Under the pieces are notes generated by a model. That model worked only from the letters and a program-made list of their open reading frames with translations. It searched no databases and was not told where the DNA came from. DNA of 64,000 nt from Vesta saturnalis (Eukaryota; Arthropoda; Insecta; Coleoptera; Lampyridae): NCBI GenBank assembly GCA_036346205.1, contig JARFJB010002193.1:100001-164000 (forward strand). Direction: 5' to 3'. Position numbers and translations under genes: made by a program. Positions 49,267 through 59,179 of this stretch are shown in pieces (the first letter of the stretch is position 1; the number at the start of each line of letters is the position of its first letter).

Positions 49267-49330
<64 letters not shown>
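49267..49330. repeat. (AT)n microsatellite
   Basis: About 64 bp of AT dinucleotides just downstream of a transposase gene on the minus strand. Confidence 0.95.
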
Positions 49331-49334
<4 letters not shown>

Positions 49335-49455
49335 GAATGTAAACCTAAGTACAGCTACAAGGTATATGTTAAATATAATAATTCTTTACAATGTTATAAA
49401 GTAATTAAGAGTCTAATTTTTGCTTTAAATTCAAATATTGGACATCTTATAATTA

Positions 49456-50460
49456 AAAATAGTCACCTTCACTTTCACTATCATCTTCACTTGACCCTTC
49501 GACATTGATTTCTAGAGGTTTTACCATTTCCTCAGTTATTTTTTGAACGTCCCGCCTCTGGCTGATTTCCTTTTCAGCATGTAAAATACTCTTTTGCCAC
49601 AGTTCTCCAGTTACTTGGTTTAATGAATCCTTCCATAGCGATAAAACATTCTCGTCCCTGAAGCCCTGTCTTACAACGTTTTTGTTGTAATACTGTTTAC
49701 AATTTGCCCATATTAACTCAATCGGGTTGAATTGGCAGTGATACGGAGGTAAACGTCCCCATTGATGAGCGATTTTATCAATTGCATATACTTCTGGAAC
49801 TTGTAAATCCTTGGCAATTTGTAATAATTCCACTTTCAGCATATCATTCGAATGAGGAATGTTGTGTTTTCTTAAAAATTGAAGATCTTCTTTCTTCCAA
49901 CTACTTGAAGGTAATTTTGCTACTAATGTAGAATGACAACTGGCATTTCCAAGAATGATCAAACTTGGTTTTTCTAAATTTGATAAAATCTGTTTTTCAA
50001 ACCATTTTTGAAATAAATCAGCGTTCATATTATCGTGGTAGTCTGCGGTCTTACTTTTACTGGAAAATACCAATGATGAATTAGGTATAAAACCATTCTT
50101 GTTGCCAGCACTCAGTACGATAAAACTAAAATTTATTCGGTTAAAAATATTTTTAACAAATCGGACTATTTTAATTACCGTTTCCCTTCTCCTAGCGGTT
50201 TGTTTTTTGTGCTTTTCAAATCATTATCATGCCATGATTTTCGAACGCTTCCTCGCATAAAAATCCACGTCTCATCCAAAAAGACAGAATCGTAACTAAT
50301 TTCACAATTTTTATTAGCAAAATATTTTCGCACAAGTGTTGCTCGAGCACCAGCAATATGAACCTGCTCCATTAAACGCCTTCTTCCATCGTCAACTTTG
50401 AATTCAATACCAATTTTGTGTAACAATTGTTTCAAACACCCCGGACTTTTCCTATTAAAT
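49456..50460 (-). pseudogene. Tc1/mariner-like DDE transposase (DDE_3-type), spliced, 5' incomplete
   Basis: Read on the minus strand, the exon 50460-50179 encodes KSPGCLKQLLHKIGIEF, DDGRRRLMEQ and SVFLDETWIFM (first catalytic Asp in LDETW), ending GEGKR. A 53 bp GT-AG intron (50178-50126) is followed by the exon 50125-49453: FIVLSAGNKNGF, ADLFQKWFEKQIL, LIILGNASCHS (a Gly-Asn replaces the usual Asp-Asn at the second catalytic position), LPPYHCQFNPIELIWA (third acidic residue Glu) and an acidic tail. Both exons are open. The family, common in insects, usually has about 350-450 residues; the N-terminal DNA-binding part is not found here. Loss of the second Asp suggests it is inactive. Confidence 0.75.
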
Positions 50461-50859
50461 TTAATATATACAAAATGTAATCAAAAGCCGTTACATACTT
50501 TATACAAGGGAGTAAAACCCAAAAATTTGTAACACACTGCATTGCAATGTAGACCGAAGGAAAATGATGTAAATTCGTGTCGCGTTACCCAAAGCACAAC
50601 AAACTTTGTGTAGCTAACGGTAACGATATATACACGGTCATTCGTAATTATGTACACTAAAGTGAAAATATCAACATATATCAAGATTTAGTTATTGAAA
50701 GAAAAAAATAAATGCCTAAAGATACCGACATAATGTACACAAAAACAAAACTTAAATTAAAGTAACTTTGGCCAAGAATTGGCAGGTTACAGTTTGATGT
50801 GGGCACAAAACAATGATTTTCTCTTGTTTGCTTTATAACATACTTTTTTGCCTAAGGCC

Positions 50860-52180
50860 ATTGAAGAATCTCATCTATTCTCTTCACTTCTTCGTTTTTA
50901 ATAAAAATAAAAGTCACTCCTAAGATATTCTTTTGACAGTAGCCAAATGTGTACGAAACATTTAAAGTTGGCAACTAATTTGTTAACTGTACCCCAACCC
51001 AGTCGCAAGGGCCTTTTCCATGATATATTGCAAAAAATTGCCATTCTGCTTTTAAATTAAAGTCACTTTCATAGAAAGTTAAATAACAAAAGTGTTTTTT
51101 ATTTTATATATTGCGCAAACGACTCATCAGAAAAATATATTATGCATTATATGTGAGACAACTCTTTAATTTTGGCAGTAAGTTTTGTCTGCTGACGTAT
51201 TATGCTGAAGACAGTTAGAAATAACGCAAAAGCTTTTGGATGAATTCGTTTGTAAGGGGATCGATGTAATAAATTACAAACGGGTGTAGAGTAGCTTGTT
51301 TATTTACCCTGTGATATCTTTGTATTTCGTACTGAACCATAATTAAGTAATTTTCTGCAAAATGGCCAATATTATGCACTCTTCTAGTTTTCAGTTTTCC
51401 TTCCTATGCTTCAGATATTGGTTTTGATGTTTAGAAATGCACTGATGCTTTTTTTTAATTTTTAAGTTTCTTTAATAAATCGTTCAGAAATTCTATTGAC
51501 CAACTGTGTATACTACACTTCATTTACACCATCTAACACTTCTTCAAAAATTCTTATGCTTTCATCTTCAGGACATTCTATGCAGTCTTCACTTATCATA
51601 CATTCTTCATTGGTAATGTCGCAAACCATATACTTAAAATATTCACTGTGTTTTTCTTTTATTCTAAGAGCATCCATCATTAGCTTCACATTTTGGTGTA
51701 TGGTGCAGACACATACAATACGTGTACCACTAGACCCAGCCAAAATACACCTCTTTGGACGAAATTCTGCAAATTTCGAAAATCATATTTTAAGAAACGT
51801 GTGATTTCCCTTAAATTCCAGACAAAGTTCTTTTAAATTACACAAAATCAATTTTTTTTGCAATTTTATCTTCTCTCCTAACATAAAGAAATTTTTTCAT
51901 ACCTGGACACATTCTATTGTATTCGTCATTTTGATTCAATTCTGTCACCAAATCTTTAATTTCAGAGGAAAATTTTACTGAAACTCGAGGTGGTATTTCA
52001 GGCAAAACACCTCGTTTCTTCATAAGTTTTCTGTTAATCTTCACTAAATAATCTGTGGCACAAAATTCGGTTACTTCTTGTTTTGACCAAAACAAAACTC
52101 AAAATTTGAATTTTTTCAATTTTAAATTTTCAATTAAGTTGTAGTATTCGGGACAAAAACACGATTTTGAGTTTTGAGGT
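50860..52180 (-). pseudogene. Degenerate member of an arthropod multi-copy protein family (CVCTIHQN / FAENY / HGKG motifs)
   Basis: In order on the minus strand: KKRGVLPEIPPRVSVK and FLYVRREDKI (52095-51838), FRPKRCILAGSS with VCVCTIHQNVKLMM (about 51770-51660), CMISEDCIECPE (about 51590), then in broken frames VHNIGHFAENYLIM, QATLHPFVIYY (about 51370-51260) and AEWQFFAIYHGKGPCDWVG (about 51040-50990). I know this motif series from repeated uncharacterised genes in many arthropod genomes. FAENY and HGKGxCD could be catalytic or metal sites, but the function is unknown to me. Several frameshifts. Confidence 0.65.
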
Positions 52181-52211
52181 TTTTCCAAAGGGCTTAAATC
52201 AACATCATATG

Positions 52212-52597
52212 TAATAAAATACTTATCTTTTTTGGGATTTTTAATGGTGTATTTAAATTATACAATCTAAACGTTTCGATAACACTTACAGTTATCTTCA
52301 TCAGTAGTAATATTTGTAAGAATTGTTAAAGATGTTGTAAACAATTTTGTCAAAGTGTTATCGAAACGTTTAGATTGTATAATTTAAATACACCATTAAA
52401 AATCCCAAAAAAGATAAGTATTTTATTATTTATTATTTTATAATTTTTTAACTTTGACAAAATTGTTTACAACATCTTTAACAATTCTTACAAATATTAC
52501 TACTGACGAAGATAACTGTAAGTGTTATCGAAACGTTTAGATTGTATAATTTAAATACACCATTAAAAATCCCAAAAAAAAATAAGTATTTTGTTAT
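52212..52597. repeat. Nested palindrome: A-C-A'-C'-A' arrangement
   Basis: Block A (52212-52287, TAATAAAATACTTATC ... TCGATAACACTT) is followed by C (52288-52352), then A reversed (52353-52428), C reversed (about 52455-52519) and A reversed again (52520-52597). Each pair is nearly identical. A partial copy is at 38572-38715. Confidence 0.9.
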
Positions 52598-52639
52598 GAG
52601 TGTTAATGGTGAAAGTTTACATTTTCATATTTCAACATC

Positions 52640-53580
52640 ATATGTGTCTTGAATTTTTTCAATTAAATTAGTTGACATCTTTTGAACTTTTCTTTCTAAA
52701 TATGGGATTCTTTTTTCAGAATTTAGTTTTTGAATTTTAATAGGAGACAAACTCAGATTGCTTGGTTAATGTTTTCAATTTTTTTTCTTCTCGTAAACAG
52801 AAGATTTCACTGAACTGATATCAGAAAAAGAGGTATATAGATCATTTCGATTTTATAATTCGGTACTTTTTAATTTATTTTATTTTGCAGTTAATACATT
52901 TTGATGTTCCAAAATATTGTTTGTAAGATGTTTGCAAAATTTAGTGAAATTTCTTTAAGGCCCTTTTTTATTGTTGGTTAGTGTATTACTATATGATCGC
53001 AGCATTTTTCTTTATACACTACGTTACACTTGTCAAGAAGCTTTATAGCAGGGTAGCTGCATATAATACTTACAATGTTAGGAAAACACCTTGACTCTAA
53101 CTACTGCTGTTAATTTATACGAAATTGACAAACACAAAAAACCGTTAATACGGTTACAATATTATTTATAGGTATTTAAAGCATTTTATTTGTATGGTAT
53201 CTACTTGCACCACCTGACATAGGTGAGCCTTAACAAATATCTGGTAACCTCTGATATTACACCTACCAACACCAGGGTAAAGGGAATAAGTTGTCTCTCC
53301 ATAACTGACAAATTCTTGAATGCCTATATAAAGGTGGTTCTGCTGGAAATTGTGGCTCTCGCACTCTGGTGATGCGAGATAGGTGGTGTCTATATTAGGT
53401 TCATACTTTACTAGATAGCATTTATATTACCATTTTAGTCGACCACAGTGTGGTACGTGGATGCAACAGGCCCATTAAGGTGGTTTACGTTCTCGAGTGG
53501 CTCTCAAAAAACTGCTAACTATCACTAACTAACATCCAATAATCATCCATTATACCGTGTAAAGCAAAGCATGTAAACAA
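52640..53580. other. No gene seen
   Basis: AT-rich; may include the upstream part of the gene remnant at 50860-52180, but no conserved block is recognised. Confidence 0.4.
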
Positions 53581-53620
53581 AGTGTGTTAAATAAGAGTGT
53601 CGCACTACTTTCACTTTTTG

Positions 53621-53640
53621 ACCTTGGGAATTCCCAAGGT
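53621..53640. repeat. Perfect 20 bp palindrome near the terminus
   Basis: ACCTTGGGAATTCCCAAGGT is its own reverse complement. The right-arm counterpart (59131-59150) has diverged in the last bases (CCCATTGT). Confidence 0.95.
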
Positions 53641-53828
53641 CGCCCACGTGGGGGACGTATTTTTGATCTTGAGGTTGACTACAAGCCCGGTATTGGAGTT
53701 GCATTCCAATAGGGAGCCCTAACACTAGCTTGTACGACAGGTATGGGAACTTGTTCTCGGGTCTGAGCCATTAATTTCAATTTTTATTCTAATAATAGGC
53801 CTTAGTCTCTTAAGGCAGATAGCGATTG

Positions 53829-54560
53829 GGTAAGATTAAAAATTAAATGTAAATGAAAATGATTAGATCGTATTATTGACAGAAGCAGATTGCCTTGGTA
53901 TTTTTTGAAGTTAACATAGTGTTTATGTCTACTTCTATCTATCAAACATGAAGTTTAAATATTATTCTGGTAAGGATCACTGTTTTTGTTTTACAGTGTG
54001 ATTTTATTTGTTCGTAATGAGTTTATTTTAAAAGAAATTGTATAATTATCCTACAAAGTGTTATTAAAATTATTATTACAGGTAGCGTAAGACTAAAATT
54101 AAATATGAATGAAAATGATTAAACCGTATTATTCATAGAAGCAGATGACCTTGGTATTTTTTAAAGTTTACAAAGTGCTTATCTTTATTCTATCTAACAT
54201 GAAGTTTAAATATCATTCTGATAAAGATAGTTGTTTTTCGTAATTAGTTTACTATAAAAGAGATTGCATAATTATCCTAAGAAGTGTTATTACAATTATT
54301 ACAGGTAACGTAAGACTAAAATTAAATATGAATGAATGAAAACGATTAAATCATTGGTATTTTTTAAAGTTAGTAGAGTGTTTATGTCTATTTCTATCTA
54401 TCTAACATGAAGTTTAAATGTCATTCTAACAAGAATAATTGTTTTTGTTTTACAGCGTGATTTTATTTTTCGTAATGAGTTTATTATTATAAAAGAGATT
54501 GCTTAGTTGTCCTAAACATGTTATTAAAATTATTATATTTCTTTTAATTTCCATTTGTAG
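53829..54560 (+). repeat. Three tandem units of about 220-250 bp in the left arm
   Basis: Units start at about 53829, 54081 and 54304, each containing TAAGACTAAAATTAAAT or a variant, GAAGCAGAT-CCTTGGTATTTTT, AACATGAAGTTTAAAT and GAGATTGCATAATTATCC. The right arm holds about two inverted units. Confidence 0.85.
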
Positions 54561-55451
54561 GTTGCGGCCTTGCCTATACACGAATGTACAACATGAGTAT
54601 AGGCATATACACGAATTTACAACATGAGTTTAAAAAAATGGTTTCGCTTGGAAGTCAGCCTTCAACTGTCCTGTGTGCATACAAAATTACTTTTGAATAA
54701 TTTCACCATATGATAAAATTGTTTTTATAGAATGAAATTATTATTATTAAACAGTTATACAACCTCATTAATACGAATCGGAAAGTAGCACTCACCCTTG
54801 ACATCGTGTTAAATTAATGTGTTTAGAAATATTTTAAATTTTTCTGTTGCAAAATACATTAAGGTCTAAATTAAATATTAGGTGAAGTAATAATGATTTC
54901 TACCCTGACGCAATGGCGCTTTTTTTATAGGCAGATTCTCTTTCTAAGCGGTCAGCACCTATACATTCGAAAAAATTACGCCTGATTTATTTGCATGTAC
55001 AATTACACACATGTGCTTGACGTTATATGGGCTTTTACCAGCCGAGGTTTAATAGCCATGCTAATTAAATACTTTTATAGCTTTAAACTTACGCTACCTG
55101 TATTAATTTTAATAACATTTTTTAGGATAGTTATGCAATTTCTTTTATAATCTTACTCATTACGAAAAATAAAATCACGCTGTAAAACAAAAACAATTAT
55201 CCTTGTCAGAATGATATTTAAACTTCATGTTAGATAGAAATAGACACAAATACTTTCTTAACTTTAAGAAACACCAAGGTCATCTGCTTCTATCAATAAT
55301 ACGGTTTAATCATTTTCATTCGTACTTCATTTTAATCTTACGTTCCGGTAATAATAATTTTAATAACATTTTTAGGATTATTATACAATCTCTTTCATTA
55401 TAAACTCATTACGAAAGAAATAAAATCACACTGTAAAACAAAAACAGTGAT

Positions 55452-55722
55452 TAAAGATTATTATTAATTTTATTAAATACATAAATAAAAATTCATAAAT
55501 AAAGAGTTTACCTCGAGTAGGATTTGAACCTACAACCTGTATTTTGGTAGAGTACAGCGCTAACCAACTACGCCATCGAGATTCAACCCTCAATCGATGC
55601 AAACTTTGTCTTTATGTATGTAGAACTGATGTAAATTCTAAATATAATGTAGGTATTTAATAAAATTAATCATAATTTTTAATTACATATTTACTATTGA
55701 ATTTATAACAAAAATTTATAAT
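55452..55722 (-). mobile_element. tRNA-bearing retroposed insertion with 12 bp target duplication
   Basis: Flanked by AAAAACAGTGAT at 55440-55451 and 55723-55734. The 271 bp insert, read on the minus strand, has about 140 bases of AT-rich leader, the tRNA-like sequence, and an AT-rich tail (TTTATTTATGTATTTAATAAA). The long direct repeats indicate retroposition, as for a SINE, but a tRNA in the middle of the insert is unusual. A relative lies at about 43240-43440. Confidence 0.8.
55509..55582 (-). tRNA. tRNA-like sequence, anticodon ACC (would read Gly)
   Basis: Acceptor ATCTCGA/TCGAGGT, D arm GCG-TAGTTGGTTA-GCGC, anticodon loop CTACCAA, T arm GTAGG-TTCAAAT-CCTAC. One mismatch (C-A) in the anticodon stem. 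The anticodon differs from the 43311 copy while the arms and flanks are shared, so it is a repeat-borne derivative and probably not a decoding tRNA. Confidence 0.6.
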
Positions 55723-55786
55723 AAAAACAGTGATCATTGCCAGAATGATATTTAAACTTCATGTTAGATAGATAGAACTAGACATA

Positions 55787-58700
55787 TAGGGGAGGTCCGG
55801 CTACAGTGGTCACCTTTTCATGTTTTGTCTTCAAACTTTGAGTCTTGTATAAATTTTGTATATCTATTTGCCTAGGATCGTTCATTACACTTTCAACATT
55901 AACTATTCAGTACTAAAACTCAAATATTTCCTGTAATTTTTGAGTAAAATTTGTTTTTGTAAGTATATACAAAATGGCCACTGTACCCTCCATGTAGGGT
56001 ACAGTGGCCCTATGTTGTAAGAGTTGGGCAGCCACTGTTCCCTAATTAGAAATTAACAAGAAAATTGGATTAACAAAATAAATACATACAACCATTGCTT
56101 TAAAAGTACCTATAATAATTTTAAGTGGATATTACATCACTAAATGCAAAAAAAAGAGATGTAACTAAATGATTTTCAAAGATTAATTGACATTGTACAA
56201 AGAAATATCAATGGCAAATCTGTGTCGTGCTTGTTCTGACCGTTCCTCCGGATAAATTTGGATCAGGTAAGTGCAATTGTATGTCTTTAAGCAAAACAAT
56301 ACTTGCATCTTCAACGATTGGGAAAACGAACGCATTTCCTTGCTTTCGTAGAAAATTAATTTCATACTCTTGGTTACTAATTTTCTTTAACACCTTGCCC
56401 CCGTAATATTTGCAAGTCTTTTTTGTAGGAAATTTGACCAAGACAAAGGATTGTGCGCTAATGATCTTTAGAATCCTTTACGATATCATCAATTTCTTCA
56501 CACCAATCAACACCATCGGAGTCTATTACATCAGATAAGTTCATATCATCTTCCTCAGAGCTCGATACATCGACAATCTCTCGTAGTTTGGGCTTTTTAA
56601 CAATTAATTGATGCCTATTCTCATCAAAACATTTGCGCTTCACCTCAGCTGCGTTGTTTTTTCTCAGTTTAGATGCTTTATTATAATTTTCTACTCTTAA
56701 TCTTTCGTAAATTGGAGTATCCGTCGATTTCTTATTCCCTTTTCTGGGAATCTTTGATTATTATTTTTTAACTGTTGGATAAGGCTGTACCATTTCTGGA
56801 GGTATAAATTCTTTCTCCGGTGTCCTCTGTTCAATCATTTCTTTTGCACTATTATGTCCTCTCCAGGTTCAATGTCAGAATCAACAGTTTCCTCTGAGAC
56901 AGCTTCTTTTTCTTGAGTGTTTAAACCTGGTTTCATGTTTTTCCCACAACTGGTACTTGGTTGAAATTCTTCAAAACTGGTGTTAGGTTGGGATTCTCCT
57001 AAACTAGTTTTAAGTTGGGGTCCATGTCAGGAATGTCAGTTACTTTTGAAGCCATAAAATCGTCGTCACTGAATATCATATTATTGAAGGGGAAAATGCC
57101 CGTTTCTTTAAAAGCAGATATGCAGTTCTTCGCACAAAATGCCAGTGGATATGCAACCCCTAAAAGCTCAGCGATATCATAAATTACAATTCTTTTTCCG
57201 GGATTATTAAGCAGCCAAGTTTGACAAGCGTTGCTATAATATTTTTTCAGAGGACCATACACGCATTTATCCAACGGTTGTAGTTTGTGGCTGGTGTGGG
57301 CGGGAGTGTCAGTAATTTCACATGGTTTTGTGGAGCTTTTCTATAACTGCCAACGATATGTGGCTTTCATGGTTATCCATTATTAAAAGTACAGGGGCAT
57401 CCGCAGATGGTTTAGCATGATTGATGAAGTGATTAAACCACTCTGCAAAGATATTGGATGTAATCCAGCCGGACGGAGAAGCCGCTCCAATAGTTCCCGG
57501 TGGCGAATTTTTGATCATATGGTGTTTGAAATACTTGCGGGGAAACACTAGTAATGGAGGAATGGTATTTCCCATAGCGTTTATAGCTCCCACCATTGTT
57601 ACGAGTGTACCCCTTTTGCTTGAAGTGATCTGTCCCACTTGCCTTTGGCCTTTAGCAGCTAAAACCTTTCCGGGATTTTGCACTGTCGTTAACGCTGTTT
57701 CGTCGACGTTGTAGATTTGACAGGCATTTAGTTTATATTTTTCTATAAGCCCCTTTAAGTTTATGAAAAATTTATCAACCGCTGGTTTATTAAAACCCAT
57801 AGCCCTTCCCAGAGATGTTGCTTCCGCTGTTCTTACAGCAATGTCTTTGCTCCTCTTAATAAATCCCGTAAACCAGTCTTTTCCCGCAGTTTAATTTTCG
57901 CTCCAAGGCGTCGGAATATTTTTTTTATTAGCAATTGCCAACTCATAGGCCAATTTACAGGAGTTTTTGGGCGTCAAACCGTGATGTAAATTAGCCATAG
58001 TTTTCAGATATCTACACAAATGCTGCTCCTCTTCACTAGAAACAATTTTTCTGACTGTATAATTTGGGCACATGCGTGGACTACCTTCTAAATCTGGATT
58101 ATTCAATTTATGTTTCTCTGAATTCCCTACATTTTTATATATCTTCGTAGGGTGGTGCGAGGAATATTGTAATTAATGGCAGCTCTTTTGGTAGAAAACC
58201 TCTTTCAAAAACTGCATATACTACATTTTCATGCTCTCTTACTGGTTTTTCCAATGCCAGTATTTTTAAACCTTTTCGTGGCATTACTGCAACCTCTGAA
58301 AGAAACAAATATAGCTATAATATGAACATGCCCTTAATACCTGCCTACTACAAACAATCGATATAAAACTGACGCAAACAAATATAAATCCGATTAAAAC
58401 CGGTACCTAGGTATATAACAACAATATAATAATAAATGACTAGTAACATTATTATGAATATAGCTATATTTGTTTTAACAATTTCAATAATTATAAGGCA
58501 ATCGGTTTAAAAATGTGAAAAGCAGTGGCCACATTTTTTAAGTGTACAGTGGCCACTGGTTTAAAAATATGAAAAGCAGTGGCCACTGTATACTTAAAAA
58601 ATGTGGCCATTGTTCGTAAATCGCACTTTATCAAACATCGTAACCTAAAATATTAAAACTAAAATTCTTACCTTTTCGAGTATGAAGATAATACCTTCAA

Positions 58701-58858
58701 GGACGACACTTACACCTATTAACTGCAAAGTACAAAAAAACAACTTTTAAGTTTGTTGGGGAACACTTTAAATGTGTATTAAATAATAAGTATTGACTGC
58801 ACACAAAGAAAATTCACGTGTTTCATTACTATACTTAGCAACAACGGAATTAAAGAAT
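55787..58858 (-). mobile_element. pogo/Tigger-type transposon nested in the foldback
   Basis: Interrupts the right-arm unit between AGAACTAGACATA and AAAGAATACCAAGG. One end begins about TAGGGGAGGTCCGGC and TACAGTGGTCACC. GTGGCCACTG motifs recur near the transposase start side (58528-58612), including a duplicated GGTTTAAAAAT-TGAAAAGC block. Exact termini are not settled. It encodes one transposase. Confidence 0.65.
56183..58285 (-). pseudogene. Tigger/Jerky-like transposase (pogo family, DDD)
   Basis: Minus strand. N-terminal MPRKGLKILALEKPV at 58285, then frameshifted TKRAAINYNIPRTTLRRYIK (Psq-type helix-turn-helix, about 58190-58130). The frame SPRMCPNYTVRKIVSSEEE to TPWSEN ends in a stop near 57893, and GKDWFTGFIKRSKDIAVRT resumes. 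The DDE_1 core follows: YNVDETAL (first Asp), LLIMDNHESH (second Asp), a one-base shift near 57325, then LQPLDKCVYGPLK (third Asp). All three catalytic aspartates remain. A long C-terminal tail follows, with FPTKKTCKYYGGKV and EYEINFLRKQGNAF, as in other insect members. A few lesions only, so it is a relatively young copy. Confidence 0.85.
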
Positions 58859-59179
58859 ACCAAGGCCATCTGCTTCTATCAATAATACGATTTAATCATT
58901 TTCATTCATATTTAATTTTTAGCCTTTCGCTATCTATACCTGCCTTACGAGATTAGGGGCTCTTATTAGAATACAAATTCAAATCAGAGGCTCAGACCTG
59001 AGAAAAATTTTCTACAACTGTCATACAAGCTAGCATTAGGGCCCCTTATTAGAATACAAAAAATTCACAAGACCAACTCCAAGGCCGAGCTTGAGGTCAA
59101 AGGTCAAAAATACGTTCCCCAGTGGGCCACCTTGGGAATTCCCATTGTCAAAAAATGAAAGTAGTACACCACTACTACT

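Larger units (their letters stand above)
53594..59179. mobile_element. Second foldback element of the same family, with two nested insertions
   Basis: Left arm 53594-about 55020 and the inverted right arm (55080-55451, 55735-55786, 58859-59179) share the terminal block CACTACTTTCACTTTTTGAC (left) and its complement (right), plus tandem units of about 220-250 bp. Blocks such as TATAGGCAGATTCTC and CACCTATACATTCG (near 54930-54970) match the inner part of the 33.4-38.3 kb arms. The right end ACCACTACTACT fits the CT-3' rule. No target duplication is clear on the left. Two later insertions split the right arm. Confidence 0.75.

Noticed and set aside
53594..53600. Target duplication for the 53.6 kb foldback
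   Set aside because: The six bases after the right end (CTGTAA) do not match the six before any candidate left end, so no duplication is claimed.
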